DNA from: Phenylobacterium sp.
GTDB lineage: Bacteria; Pseudomonadota; Alphaproteobacteria; Caulobacterales; Caulobacteraceae
Length of the DNA stretch: 64,000 bases
Reading direction: 5' to 3'
NCBI RefSeq assembly: GCF_030693405.1
Contig: NZ_JAUYAW010000044.1
Location: forward strand, 1 to 64,000
The notes under the pieces are model-generated. The model searched no databases. It was not told the DNA's origin and saw only the letters and a program-made list of their open reading frames with translations. Position numbers and translations under genes: made by a program. This document shows, one piece after another, positions 53,119-64,000 of the stretch; positions within the stretch are counted from its first letter, which is position 1, and every line of letters begins with the position of its first letter.

Positions 53119-54690
53119 ATGACCGCAGGGACCCTGAACTCCACCACCGAACGCCTGGCGCAGGCCGAGCGCCTGATGGCCGAGCAGGCCTATGAGCCGG
53201 CTCACGCCCTGTGCATGGAGGCGCTGGCGGCCGACCCCCAGGCGGCCGGGGCGTGGTTCCTGCTCGGCGTCCTTGCGGCCGATCATGACAATCCCGGCAA
53301 GGCCGCCGAGCTGTTTGGCCGCGCCGCCGCCCTGGATCTCGACGACCCCCGCGCCCCGGCCCATCTGGCCCGCTGCCTGATCGCGATGAACCGCCGGGAT
53401 GAAGCGCTGGCGCAGGCGCAGATCGCCGAGGCCCGCAAGCCGGCTGACGCGCTCATTTTCGACATCCTGGGCGTCGTGTTCAGGCAGGTCGGGCTGCCCA
53501 GCCGCGCCATCGGCCACTTCGAAGCCGCGCTTGCCAGGGAGCCGGTGCGGGCCAGCATCGCCTGCCACCTCGCCTTCGCGCGGCAGGATGTCGGGGATGC
53601 AGACGGCGCCGAGGCGGCGTTCGCTCAGGCCCTGGCGCTGGATCCGGGCCTGCACCAGGCCTGGTCGTCGCGGGTGCTTCTGCGACGCCAGACCGCAGAG
53701 CAGAACTTCCTGCCTGACCTGGAGACCCAGTTCGCGGCGGCCCGCGGATCGGCCGCGCCCCGTCTGCATCTCGGCCACGCCCTGGCCAAGACCCATGAGG
53801 ATCTGGGGAATTTCGAGATCGCCCTGGACTGGCTGATCCGCGCCAAGGCCGCCATGGGGCGGCAGGTGGGCTATGACCCCCGCGCCGACGCTGACCTGTT
53901 CGCCGCCGCCCGGGCCACCTGTCCCACCGCCACGGCCGGCGCGCGGGGCGCGACGTCTGAGGGGCCTATCTTCGTGCTCGGCCTGCCATGTGGCGGCGCT
54001 GCCGCGGTCGAGCAGATTCTCTCGCAACATCGGGAGGTCGCCTCGGTCGACAACCTGACCAGTTTCGGTCTGGTCCTGCAGCGGATGACGGGCTCATCCG
54101 GCGCGCTTCTGATGGACGAGGCGGCTCTCGAGGCCGCGGGCGAGATCGATCTTCGAAGGGCTGGACAGGCCTACCTGCAGATGGCGGGCGCGCGGCTGGC
54201 CGGATCCGGGCGCTCCGTGGACCGGGCGCCTCTCAACATCGTCTGGGCCGGGTTGATCCACCGGGCCATGCCGCAGGCGCGGATCATTTGCGTTCGTCGT
54301 CATCCGATGGACGCCTGTATGGAGACCTACCGGCGGCTGCTCCCCACGGACCTGGCCTGTTACGACTATGCCTACGACCTGACACATACGGCCGCCTACT
54401 GCGCCGGCTTCGAGCGCCTGATGGCCCACTGGCGCCAGGTTCTGCCCGTTGACCGGTTCACCGAGGTGGCCTTGGAGGATCTGGTCGCTGATCCGGAGGG
54501 CGAAACCCGCCGCCTGCTCGAATTCTGTGGCCTGGACGTCGATCCCGTTTTCCTGGCGCAGGATGAGGCCACCGCACCGGCGGCGGCGGTCATGGCGACC
54601 CACGCCGGCTCCATCGGACGATGGCGCAGCTACGGCCCGGGTCTCGCGCCCCTGCGTGAAGCGCTGGAGTCCGCCGGCGTCAGACTTTAG
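53119..54690 (+). CDS. TPR-sulfotransferase-like protein with degenerate PAPS site
   Basis: 523 residues. The N-terminal half (about 10-190) is TPR repeats (AGAWFLLGVLAADHDNPGKAA; IFDILGVVFRQVGLPSRAI); the C-terminal half (about 282-520) has the fold of P-loop sulfotransferases. The phosphosulfate loop, normally PRSGTT, reads PCGGAA here (290-295), with Arg, Ser and both Thr missing. The partner motif DKxPLN is DRAPLN (368-373) and the 3'-phosphate loop is VRRHPMDACMETY, with the usual Ser changed. The rest (VEQIL, VALEDLVADPEGETRRL, SIGRWRSY) is normal. Catalysis with PAPS is doubtful. ATG 53119 is preferred to TTG 53104. Confidence 0.85.
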   Translation: MTAGTLNSTTERLAQAERLMAEQAYEPAHALCMEALAADPQAAGAWFLLGVLAADHDNPGKAAELFGRAAALDLDDPRAPAHLARCLIAMNRRDEALAQAQIAEARKPADALIFDILGVVFRQVGLPSRAIGHFEAALAREPVRASIACHLAFARQDVGDADGAEAAFAQALALDPGLHQAWSSRVLLRRQTAEQNFLPDLETQFAAARGSAAPRLHLGHALAKTHEDLGNFEIALDWLIRAKAAMGRQVGYDPRADADLFAAARATCPTATAGARGATSEGPIFVLGLPCGGAAAVEQILSQHREVASVDNLTSFGLVLQRMTGSSGALLMDEAALEAAGEIDLRRAGQAYLQMAGARLAGSGRSVDRAPLNIVWAGLIHRAMPQARIICVRRHPMDACMETYRRLLPTDLACYDYAYDLTHTAAYCAGFERLMAHWRQVLPVDRFTEVALEDLVADPEGETRRLLEFCGLDVDPVFLAQDEATAPAAAVMATHAGSIGRWRSYGPGLAPLREALESAGVRL

Positions 54691-54702
54691 GGCGCGGCGT
54701 CG

Positions 54703-55131
54703 TCAGGGCCGCTCGCCAGGGCCCAGAGCGGCGACCTGGGCGGAGTTCAGCTTGCGCACCTCCTGCACCAGGCACGGAGTCGCGCCGATGGGCGAGGCGA
54801 CCCGCACATCCAGATCCATCCGGTCGCAGACTGTGTCGGAGCCCCCGGAGGGGATCAGCACCAGCGGGTCCGAGGCGGCAGTGTTCAGGCAGCCATTGCG
54901 CATGGTGACGCGGAACACATCCTGGGGGCCGACGCTGGTGCGGAACAGGACCGTGTTGCGGTCGATGATCTTCTGGCCGCGAATGCCGCTTACGCGGAAA
55001 CAGGCGCGGCCGGGCTCTGTGGCGTTGGCGGCCATGGCGGGCGAGGATGGTCCGCCGGCCGGCGGCGCGGCGGCGCATCCGGCGAGGGCAAGCGCGCCCA
55101 GGGCGGCGGCCGCGGTGGCGTGGTTGAGCAT
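54703..55131 (-). CDS. DUF6491-type lipoprotein
   Basis: 142 residues. A lipobox (LALAGC) gives lipidated C19, followed by an Ala/Pro linker and a small beta domain with cysteines (ACFRVSGI, NGCLNTAAS, TVCDRMDLDV, TPCLVQEVRKL). The RGQKIIDRNTVLFRT... strand matches DUF6491, a family of small outer-membrane-anchored proteins in Caulobacterales and relatives. GGAGG precedes the ATG. It is convergent with the sulfotransferase-like gene. Confidence 0.75.
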   Translation of the reverse strand: MLNHATAAAALGALALAGCAAAPPAGGPSSPAMAANATEPGRACFRVSGIRGQKIIDRNTVLFRTSVGPQDVFRVTMRNGCLNTAASDPLVLIPSGGSDTVCDRMDLDVRVASPIGATPCLVQEVRKLNSAQVAALGPGERP

Positions 55132-55270
55132 TGTTGTTCCTCCTTCAGCCGACAACGTGGCGGCTGGTCCCGACGTTCCGGGTCCAGACTTATCTGACGG
55201 CGCCATTGGGGCTGAAGCTGGGCCTTGCACAGCCCTTGGCGGCGTCGCCCAGGAGGGCTAGTGTCGACGT

Positions 55271-55357
55271 ATCCTCGGGGGGCCGCGCATGAGCGGCTGA
55301 GAGGCGGGTGAGCCCGCGACCCGTAGAACCTGATCCGGGTCATGCCGGCGAAGGGAA
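55271..55357 (+). ncRNA. TPP riboswitch (THI element)
   Basis: The aptamer consensus is clear: TCGGGGGGCC, then GCTGAGAGG (P2/P3 side), the linker with CCGCGACCCG, the conserved GAACCTGATCCGGGTCATGCCGGCG block and CGAAGGGA closing P1. It binds thiamine pyrophosphate. It is followed by a GGGAAGGGAG Shine-Dalgarno and the ATG of the first gene 12 nt later, with no terminator hairpin seen, which points to control by hiding the ribosome site. The controlled genes are the membrane protein and thiC. Confidence 0.95.
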
Positions 55358-55368
55358 GGGAGAGCGCC

Positions 55369-57647
<2,279 letters not shown>

Positions 57648-57652
57648 ACCGC

Positions 57653-58132
57653 TCAGCCCTTGAGGACGGCGCTCAGGCTGCCGTCAGACTCCAGGACCAC
57701 GAAGGCGGCGTCGGACAGCTCGGCGCCGCCCGAGGTGCGGATGGCGGCGAGCAGCTCCTCCTGCGTCACCCGCTGCCGGCGCAGGGCGCCAGGCAAGGGC
57801 GCGCCGTCCTTCAGCAGCAGGCTCGGCTCGGACTTGACCAGCTTGTCGATCGCCTTGATCCGCACCGAAAGTAAGGTGACGGCGTACTGCAGCCCGACCA
57901 GCAGGGCCAGCGCCGCCACACCTTCGGCGAGGGCGAGGTCCTTTGACGTCAGGATGCTGGAAAAGGTCGAGCCGATCGCCACTGTAACCACCAGATCGAA
58001 GGCGTTGAGCTTGGACAGAGTCCGTTTGCCAGAGACTCGCAAGACGACGACCAGGGCCACATAGGCCGCCGTTCCCACCACCAGGATGCGCAGGATCGGG
58101 TCCCAGCCTGTGAACAGGGCCTCAAAGTCCAT
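57653..58132 (-). CDS. DUF421 (YetF-like) membrane protein
   Basis: 159 residues. Three membrane helices at the N-terminus (about 10-32, 45-60, 68-85), then the DUF421 cytoplasmic domain with KSEPSLLLKDG and the RVTQEELLAAIRTSGGAELSDA block. YetF-like proteins have no proven function but occur in stress regulons. ATG 58132 is the start; upstream homology is absent. Confidence 0.88.
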   Translation of the reverse strand: MDFEALFTGWDPILRILVVGTAAYVALVVVLRVSGKRTLSKLNAFDLVVTVAIGSTFSSILTSKDLALAEGVAALALLVGLQYAVTLLSVRIKAIDKLVKSEPSLLLKDGAPLPGALRRQRVTQEELLAAIRTSGGAELSDAAFVVLESDGSLSAVLKG

Positions 58133-58285
58133 GGGGGCCGCGTCTGAAGTTGTGCATGGCGGAGCAACACGCAGGCGGGGCAAAGGCTCCCTGGCCAGTC
58201 GAGGTTCGGGGACCAATCGCCAGCCGGCTTCCTGGGCCTGGCGCCCCCAAGTCCCTCGCGACGCTTGCGCCCGCCTCGAGCAGAG

Positions 58286-58308
58286 ATGCTCGCCCCAAGG
58301 GCGAGCAT
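58286..58308. repeat. Perfect hairpin resembling a REP element
   Basis: ATGCTCGCCC (58286-58295), CAA, GGGCGAGCAT (58299-58308): perfect 10-bp arms, followed by GACGG. The outline of this motif (GATnCTCG...CGAGnATGACG) is like a class of interspersed palindromes seen across alphaproteobacteria. It lies in the 298-bp gap between the divergent YetF and small membrane protein genes. Confidence 0.5.
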
Positions 58309-58430
58309 GACGGTGGTGAAGGCGGGACGACGGCAGACTGTTCAGGGCCTTCCACCGATCCGGCGGCTTGACGCCGATCAAGGCGTGGCAATGGCGTTGG
58401 GCCAAGCTCCCTCCACAAAAGGAGCCGACC

Positions 58431-58682
58431 ATGGCGGATGAGGGATCGAAAATCGGCCGCCACCCGGGCCCCCGGCGGGCGGTCTGGGGGATGGTCGCCG
58501 CGCTGACCGGCTTCGCCCTGGTGAGCGCCATGTTGATGGTGGCCCATGGACGGACGCCCGAGCTCGAAAAGGCGCTGTTCCAGCTGGGTCTTGGGGCGAC
58601 GACCCTCATCGCCGCCGTGGGCCAGGTCCTGATCCTCGGTGGCCTCGCCCTGCTTTGGAGCGCGCTGCGCCATCGGCGGTGA
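58431..58682 (+). CDS. Small two-helix membrane protein
   Basis: 83 residues with an N-terminal basic/polar stretch and two hydrophobic helices (about 20-38 and 57-78). AAAAGGAG is 6 nt upstream of ATG 58431. The family is unknown to me. It lies 73 bp before the S9 peptidase gene on the same strand. Confidence 0.6.
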   Translation: MADEGSKIGRHPGPRRAVWGMVAALTGFALVSAMLMVAHGRTPELEKALFQLGLGATTLIAAVGQVLILGGLALLWSALRHRR

Positions 58683-58755
58683 ACTTCTGGCCCCGCCATT
58701 GACGCGGGGCCTGCAAGGGGAAAGGCTCGCCCCTTCCACAGTTCAGGGGCCGCCC

Positions 58756-60684
58756 ATGGTTTTGCGTTCAGTCGTCGTCGGAGCGGGCCTCGCCCTGCTC
58801 ATCGCCAGCGGAGCCCTGGCCCAGGTCGAACGTCGAGAGATCGGCCAGCTGGTCTATGAAGGCGTGCCGGCCGCGCCCGATGGCCTGCAGGCGGCCATAT
58901 CCCCCTATTACGAGGTGCGTTCGGCTGAGCTGAAGGACTGGCTGGCCGACGGCTCCATGCTGATCTCCACCCGGTTCGGCGAGACGACGCAGATCCACCG
59001 GCTGGCGGCGCCCGGCGCGGCGCGGACCCAGCTCACCTTCTTCAATGAGCCGATCACGGCCGCCAAGGTTCAGCCCGGCGTCTCCCGCTTCATCTACCGG
59101 CGGGATGAGGGCGGCTCGGAGTACTATCAGGGCTTTCTGCGGGATCTGAATGGCCAGGAGGTGCGGCTCACCGCGCCCGGGACCCGCAACAGCGACTTCG
59201 TCTTTTCCAAGGACGGCGCGGTGGTGGTCTGGAGCCAGGTGACCCCCGGCGATCCCAACTATGACATCATGCTGGCCCAGACTTCGGCGCCGGATGCCCG
59301 CCGCGTGGTGCTTGAGGGGCAGGGCGCCATGGCGCCCACGGCCATCTCCCCCGATGGCCGGCGCATCCTCATCAGCCGCTACAACTCCATCGCCTTTGTG
59401 GAGCTGTTCGTGCTCGACGTGGCGTCTGGTCAGCTGACGCAGGTCGGCCCCGCCGACCGCCAGGTCTTCTATGAGGGCGCGGCCTTCGTCGATGGCGGCG
59501 CGGGCGTGCTGACCCTGTCGGACGACGGCTCGGAAGTCGCCCGACCGGTGGTGTTTGATCTCGCCACCGGCGCCATGCGCGACCTCGCGCCGGGATCGCA
59601 ATGGGGCGCCGAAGCCTTCGACATTTCGCCGGACGGCAAGACTGTCGCCTACATGGTCAATGAGGAGGGCTATTCGAAGGTCCTGCTGCGTGACGTCGCC
59701 AGCGGCCGCCTGCTGAAAGGACCCGACCTTCCGAAAGGCGTCCTGACCGCCCTGAAGTTCTCCAAGGATGGGGCCCGGCTGGGCCTCAGCCTGTCCACCT
59801 CGACGACTTCAGGGGATGTCTGGGACTATGAGCTGGCCAGCGGCGAGCTGACCCGCTGGACGCAGAGCGAGCTGGGCGGCCTGGACGCCGCGAGGCTCGT
59901 GGAGCCGGCCCTGTTCCGCTACCCGACCTTTGATGACCGCTCGATCCCGGCCTTCATCTACCGGCCGCAGGGGGTGAGCGGAAAACTGCCCGTGGTGATC
60001 CAGATCCATGGCGGACCCGAGGGGCAGGAGCAGCCCAGCTTCAATCCCCGTCGGCAGTCCTGGGTGAACGAACTTGGCGCGGCAGTGATCATCCCCAATG
60101 TCCGCGGCTCCACCGGCTACGGAAAGACCTATCTGTCTCTCGACAACGCTGAAAAGCGCGAGGACTCGGTCAAGGACATCGGCGCCCTGCTGGACTGGGT
60201 GGCCCAACAGCCCGACCTCGACGCCAGCCGCGTGGCCGTGGTCGGCCAGTCCTATGGCGGCTACATGGCGCTCGCCGTCGCCGCCCATTACAACGACCGG
60301 CTGGTCGGGGTGATCGACCTCTACGGCATCTCCGACTTCATCACCTTCCTGGAAAACACCGAGGGCTATCGCCGGGATCTTCGTCGCGCCGAGTATGGCG
60401 ATGAGCGCGATCCGGCCATGCGGGCGGTGTTCGAGAAGATCGCGCCGATCAACATGTCTGACCGCATGAAGAAGCCGATGATGATCTATCAGGGGGCCAA
60501 TGACCCCCGGGTGCCGGCCTCGGAATCCGAGCAGATGGTCGCCCGTCTCCGCGCCCAGGGCACCGAGGTCTGGTACATCCTGGCCAGGGACGAGGGCCAT
60601 GGCGTCCACAAGAAGTCCAACCAGGAGGCTGTGCGCGCCACCGAGGTGCAGTTCCTGAAGTCGGTGCTGAACCCCGCGCCCTGA
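58756..60684 (+). CDS. S9 family prolyl oligopeptidase (secreted)
   Basis: 642 residues: a signal peptide (about 1-22, ending ALA|Q), a WD40-like beta-propeller (about 60-380) and an alpha/beta-hydrolase domain. The nucleophile is S499 in GQSYGGY, with Asp in [10 protein letters not shown] and His in EGHGV completing the triad. It cleaves short peptides in the periplasm, prolyl or dipeptidyl specificity undetermined. ATG 58756 gives the signal peptide. Confidence 0.95.
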   Translation: MVLRSVVVGAGLALLIASGALAQVERREIGQLVYEGVPAAPDGLQAAISPYYEVRSAELKDWLADGSMLISTRFGETTQIHRLAAPGAARTQLTFFNEPITAAKVQPGVSRFIYRRDEGGSEYYQGFLRDLNGQEVRLTAPGTRNSDFVFSKDGAVVVWSQVTPGDPNYDIMLAQTSAPDARRVVLEGQGAMAPTAISPDGRRILISRYNSIAFVELFVLDVASGQLTQVGPADRQVFYEGAAFVDGGAGVLTLSDDGSEVARPVVFDLATGAMRDLAPGSQWGAEAFDISPDGKTVAYMVNEEGYSKVLLRDVASGRLLKGPDLPKGVLTALKFSKDGARLGLSLSTSTTSGDVWDYELASGELTRWTQSELGGLDAARLVEPALFRYPTFDDRSIPAFIYRPQGVSGKLPVVIQIHGGPEGQEQPSFNPRRQSWVNELGAAVIIPNVRGSTGYGKTYLSLDNAEKREDSVKDIGALLDWVAQQPDLDASRVAVVGQSYGGYMALAVAAHYNDRLVGVIDLYGISDFITFLENTEGYRRDLRRAEYGDERDPAMRAVFEKIAPINMSDRMKKPMMIYQGANDPRVPASESEQMVARLRAQGTEVWYILARDEGHGVHKKSNQEAVRATEVQFLKSVLNPAP

Positions 60685-60689
60685 GCGAC

Positions 60690-61043
60690 CTAGCGGACGA
60701 TCATCGACTCAAAGCCGCCGAAGATCATCCGCGCGCCGTCAAAGGGCAGTGTGGCCGGCTCGTAGTTCATCCGCGGGTCGGCCATGACCTTGGCCATCAC
60801 CTCGTCGCGCTTTTCGCGGGACTCGTAGGTGGCCCAGGCGAACACCACCACCTCGTCATCCTTGGCCAGGACCGCGCGGGGGAAAGAGGTCACCTCGCCG
60901 ACGGGCGTGTTGTCGCCGACGCATTCTACGTAGCTCAGCGCGCCGTGCTCCATCCAGACCTCCGAGGCCAGGGTGGCCATCGCCTTGTAGGCGTCCAGAT
61001 TGGCCTTGGGGACTGCGAGCACGAAGCCATCGACATAAGGCAT
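60690..61043 (-). CDS. DUF1428 family protein
   Basis: 117 residues, ferredoxin-like alpha/beta fold of DUF1428, with MPYVDGFVLAVPK at the N-terminus and VVVFAWATYESREKRDEV in the middle, both diagnostic. Function unknown; members are small cytoplasmic dimers. It is convergent with the peptidase gene (5 bp). Confidence 0.93.
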   Translation of the reverse strand: MPYVDGFVLAVPKANLDAYKAMATLASEVWMEHGALSYVECVGDNTPVGEVTSFPRAVLAKDDEVVVFAWATYESREKRDEVMAKVMADPRMNYEPATLPFDGARMIFGGFESMIVR

Positions 61044-61118
61044 GGGTCTCTCCTTGGGGTCAGGTCACTGCTCAAGGACGACCAGGCGCTGTGGACTCCG
61101 ACAGCGGCCGCGCGATTC

Positions 61119-61586
61119 TCATCCTCGTCGGCGGCGTTCCTTCTGGATCACCTCGTCCAGGGCCTGCAGGAAGCGCGATCGGTCATTGCGGTCGAAGGGC
61201 TTGGGGCCGCCGAAGATGTCGCCGGTGGAGCGCAGCTGCTCCATCAGGGCGCGCTGGGCGATGGCCGAGCCGATGGAGTCCTCGGTGAACGGTTTCCCGT
61301 TGGGCGCAATGGCGTGGGCGCTCGCCTGCAGCACCCGTTCGGCGAGCGGAATGTCGTTGGTGATGGCCACATCGCCCGGCGCCACATGCTCGGCGATCCA
61401 GTCGTCGGCCACGTCGGGACCCGCATCGACGATCACCCGCTCCACCATGGGCGAGGTGGGGATCATCATGAAGGCGTTGGACACTACCCAGGTCTTCAGG
61501 CCGTAGCGCTGGGCGACCTTGTAGACCTCGTCCTTCACCGGACAGGCGTCGGCGTCGATGAAGATTTCGATCGGCTTGCGGCTCAC
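61119..61586 (-). CDS. YaiI/YqxD family (DUF188) protein
   Basis: 155 residues with IFIDADACPVK (about 7-17), a NYN/PIN-like metal-binding core start, then GDVAITNDIPLAERVL and the GGPKPFDRNDRSRFLQAL C-terminus typical of DUF188. Members are predicted nucleases with an acidic cluster; the function is not proven. GTG 61586 with AGGGAG upstream matches family starts, excluding a longer frame. Confidence 0.92.
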   Translation of the reverse strand: MSRKPIEIFIDADACPVKDEVYKVAQRYGLKTWVVSNAFMMIPTSPMVERVIVDAGPDVADDWIAEHVAPGDVAITNDIPLAERVLQASAHAIAPNGKPFTEDSIGSAIAQRALMEQLRSTGDIFGGPKPFDRNDRSRFLQALDEVIQKERRRRG

Positions 61587-61746
61587 GGCTGGCTCCCTGT
61601 CTGGCAGCCCCTCTCCTAGACCAGAATGGCGGCAGGCGGGACCGGCCCCGTCGTTCCTCCGCCTCACTTGATCTGAATCACAGGGTGGAACGAGCAGGTG
61701 GCCGATGGTCGCCAACCGGTTTGTTCAAGCTCTTGAAGGCGTCTCC

Positions 61747-63366
61747 ATGTCCATCACCCTGACATTCCACGGCGCCGCCGGGTGCGTGACGGGATCCTGC
61801 GTGGAGGTCGAAACGCCCAAGGCCCGGCTGCTGATCGACTGCGGCATGTTTCAGGGACCAAAGACCCTCAAGGCCCTGAACTATGGCGACTTTCCCTTCG
61901 ACCCGCAGACGGTGGACGCGGTCCTGCTGACCCACGCCCATCTCGACCATGCCGGCCTGCTGCCCAAGCTGGTGAAGGCGGGGTTCAAGGGGCCGATCCA
62001 CGCCACGGCCGCCACCCGGGATCTCTGCGGGGTGATGCTGCCGGACGCCGGCGGCATCCAGGAGACCGAGGTCCGCCACCTGAACCGGCGCAATCTCCGC
62101 CGGGGTCTGCCGCAGGTGGAGCCGATCTATACCGCCCGGGACGGCGAGCGAACGATCCGCCAGTTCTCCAAGGTCAAGCTCGGGGTTCCGGTCGAAATCG
62201 CGCCCGGCGTCCGGGCCATCTATTGGGAGGCGGGTCATATTCTGGGCGCGACCTCCATCGAACTGCGGGTGGAGACCGAGGAGGGGGAAACCTCGTTCCT
62301 CTTCTCCGGGGATATCGGCCAGGGTGGCCGTGACTATGCCGCCGATCCGGAAGGGCCTGCGGGCGTCGACCACCTGATCCTGGAATCCACCTATGGGAAC
62401 CGCGACCGGCTGAACCTGGCGCCGCCGGAGCGCCGCGCGGCGCTCGCCCAGGAACTGCGGGACGCCCATGCGGCCGGCGGGCCTGTACTCATTCCCACCT
62501 TCGCCGTCGAGCGGGCTCAGGAGCTCATCGCCGACCTGGTCGCCCTCATGGAGGCTGGCGAGGTCCCTGAGGCCGACATCTTCCTGGACTCCCCCCTGGC
62601 CATCGAAGCCACCGAGGTCTTCCAGCAGCGGGGCTATAACCGCACCACGGGGGTGAACCCCTTTGACCGCCTGCGGGCCGGAGGACGGCTCAACTTCCTG
62701 CGCAAGCCCGCCGAGAGCGACCGGATCGATCGCCTGCGCGGCTGGCACATCATCCTCGCCGGCAGCGGCATGTGCGACGCGGGCCGCGTCCGCAAACACC
62801 TCAAGCGGCTGCTCTGGCGGCGGGAAGCCACTGTGCTCCTGTCTGGCTATCAGGCGGTCGGGACCCTGGGTCGTATCCTGGAGGACGGGGCCAGCCGGGT
62901 CAGTATTCAGGGGGAGGAGGTGCAGGTCCGCGCCCGCATCCGCGCCCTCGACATCTATTCCGGTCATGCCGACGCCGGCGGCCTTGTGGCCTGGGCCAAG
63001 GCCCGCGCTCCGGTGAGCGGCGCTGTGTTCCTCTGCCACGGCGAGCCGGAAGCCCTTGAGGGTCTGAGCGCCCGCCTGGTCGGCGCGGGCTTCGACGGGG
63101 CGTCCATCCGTGTCCCTGACCTGGACGCCGCCTATGAAATCTCGGGCGCCACGGTGGATGGCGCAAAACCCCCGGCGCCGCAGCGCGCACGCCGTCTGGC
63201 CCCGGGACAGGCGGTGAAGGCCGACTGGCACAACGCCCGGGTCGCCCTCAACATGGCGCTGAACGCCGCCCTGGCCGAGGCCCCGACCGATGCGGCCCGC
63301 GAGGCTCTGCTGGCGAGGCTTACGGGCGTTTTGGGCGAGCAGAGTGAACCGTCTCAGGCGCCATGA
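61747..63366 (+). CDS. Beta-CASP metallo-beta-lactamase-fold RNase
   Basis: 539 residues. The HxHxDH motif (H63, H65, D67, H68) and the SGDIG loop are the zinc sites of the MBL fold, and the beta-CASP insert (about 200-400) is seen with FLDSPLAIEATEVF. The C-terminal RMMBL-type part (VHIRARIRALDIYSGHAD) is present. It resembles bacterial RNA metallo-hydrolases such as the archaeal CPSF-like enzymes. ATG 61747 is the start in family alignments. Confidence 0.92.
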   Translation: MSITLTFHGAAGCVTGSCVEVETPKARLLIDCGMFQGPKTLKALNYGDFPFDPQTVDAVLLTHAHLDHAGLLPKLVKAGFKGPIHATAATRDLCGVMLPDAGGIQETEVRHLNRRNLRRGLPQVEPIYTARDGERTIRQFSKVKLGVPVEIAPGVRAIYWEAGHILGATSIELRVETEEGETSFLFSGDIGQGGRDYAADPEGPAGVDHLILESTYGNRDRLNLAPPERRAALAQELRDAHAAGGPVLIPTFAVERAQELIADLVALMEAGEVPEADIFLDSPLAIEATEVFQQRGYNRTTGVNPFDRLRAGGRLNFLRKPAESDRIDRLRGWHIILAGSGMCDAGRVRKHLKRLLWRREATVLLSGYQAVGTLGRILEDGASRVSIQGEEVQVRARIRALDIYSGHADAGGLVAWAKARAPVSGAVFLCHGEPEALEGLSARLVGAGFDGASIRVPDLDAAYEISGATVDGAKPPAPQRARRLAPGQAVKADWHNARVALNMALNAALAEAPTDAAREALLARLTGVLGEQSEPSQAP

Positions 63367-63423
63367 CCCTGGTATTGGGTCGCAGGCCCAGGCAGGATCG
63401 AAACAACCTCAAGGAGATTGCTG

Positions 63424-64000
63424 ATGTCATTTCGTCAAATCATTGTGCAGCTCGGCGAGGACGCGGCGTCCGGGCTGCGGGCGAAGGCGGCGGCGGATTT
63501 CGCCAAGCGGTACGGGGCGCATCTGACCGGCGTCTTCCTGACCAGCGAATATGTTCGCCAATACATGGCCGCCGAGAGCCTCACCGCCCTGCCGGCTGAC
63601 GTGGTCCAGCAGGTTCTGAGCGGTCATGAGGCCGCCGTCGCCAAGGTGGCTGACGCGGCAAGGGCGCAGTTCGAAGCCGCCTGCGCCCAGAGCGGCGTGA
63701 CCCATGACTGGCGCATGGTGGGCGGGGACTCGCCCCAGCCGTTCCTCGCGGTGGCCCGCCGCAGCGACCTGACCATCTTTCCCCGACACGCCAAGGCCTG
63801 TCTCAGCGAGCACGGCCTGAGCGCCGCCCAGGTCGCCCTGGCCAGCGGCGGCCCTGTGCTGATCACCCCGGACGACGACTACGCCCCGCCGGTGGGGCGC
63901 CGGGTGCTGGTGGCCTGGAACGGTGGGCGAGAGGCCGCCCGCGCCCTGCAGGACGCCTGGCCGATCCTGGAGCGGGCGGAAGCCGTGCACGTGCTCACCG
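63424..64000 (+). CDS. Universal stress protein UspA family (partial, 3' cut by edge)
   Basis: 192 codons visible; the frame continues past the end. It begins MSFRQIIVQLGEDAASGLRA, with one Usp domain (1-~150) having the start of an ATP-binding strand, then a second domain starting at about 155 (GRRVLVAWNGGREAARAL), the VLVAWNG block of Usp. So this is a tandem-Usp type. AAGGAG is 6 nt upstream of ATG 63424. It follows the beta-CASP gene by 57 nt. Confidence 0.88.
   Translation, partial: MSFRQIIVQLGEDAASGLRAKAAADFAKRYGAHLTGVFLTSEYVRQYMAAESLTALPADVVQQVLSGHEAAVAKVADAARAQFEAACAQSGVTHDWRMVGGDSPQPFLAVARRSDLTIFPRHAKACLSEHGLSAAQVALASGGPVLITPDDDYAPPVGRRVLVAWNGGREAARALQDAWPILERAEAVHVLT

Overview
The window reads as an ordinary stretch of chromosome from a high-GC alphaproteobacterium, most likely Caulobacterales (Caulobacter/Phenylobacterium-like). 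This rests on strong GC bias at third positions, a TonB-dependent receptor with a Caulobacter-style leader, short-type homogentisate dioxygenase, DUF465/DUF3606/DUF3429/DUF6491 small proteins, TTAACCAT (CtrA-like) half-sites and palindromic REP-like repeats of a type common in alphaproteobacteria. No phage, insertion sequence, integron or CRISPR array was seen.

Layout. 1-4.6 kb: a decayed chemoreceptor fragment, a secreted protein, a UDG-superfamily glycosylase, a Pro/Val-rich secreted protein, a LysR regulator, a DUF465 protein and a membrane protein. 4.7-8.9 kb: purL followed by a tight set (DUF3313 lipoprotein, DUF393, DUF3429, DUF3606). 9.2-17.4 kb: TonB-dependent receptor, Tat-exported DUF885 hydrolase, OmpR/EnvZ-type pair and ilvE. 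17.4-21 kb (minus strand): TPR membrane protein, DUF4870 protein, then membrane protein/FolB/pteridine-reductase-like SDR. 21.2-24.1 kb: aldehyde dehydrogenase, HSL-type hydrolase, globin. 24.1-27.3 kb: biotin genes bioA (divergent) and bioFD. 27.3-33.6 kb: SelO, DMT exporter, GluQ-RS, TetR with its probable operator and a 37-residue membrane peptide, HNH nuclease, QorB-like oxidoreductase/HxlR pair with a clean operator palindrome. 34.4-37.3 kb: lone receiver, MFS, coq7-dsbB. 37.5-42.5 kb: a plus-strand tyrosine catabolic operon (hppD, isoaspartyl peptidase, hmgA, small unknown, FAH, MarR). 42.6-46.6 kb: feoAB, tRNA-Leu(CAA), SLC13 transporter. 46.7-54.7 kb: duplicated winged-helix protein, DMT, TPR, zinc protease, racemase/D-cysteine desulfhydrase pair, MAPEG, TPR-sulfotransferase-like protein. 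55-57.6 kb: TPP riboswitch, an orphan four-helix membrane protein and thiC. 57.6-64 kb: YetF, S9 peptidase, DUF1428, DUF188, beta-CASP nuclease, and a universal stress protein cut by the window edge.

The genes work mostly as separate housekeeping modules: purine, thiamine, biotin, folate/pterin and branched-chain amino acid synthesis, tyrosine breakdown, ferrous iron uptake, ubiquinone and disulfide formation. I did not find a clear new multi-gene system. The best leads are a riboswitch-controlled membrane protein in front of thiC, three regulator/palindrome pairs (TetR, HxlR, MarR), a protein with two tandem winged-helix units, and a sulfotransferase-fold protein that has lost its PAPS-binding loop residues.
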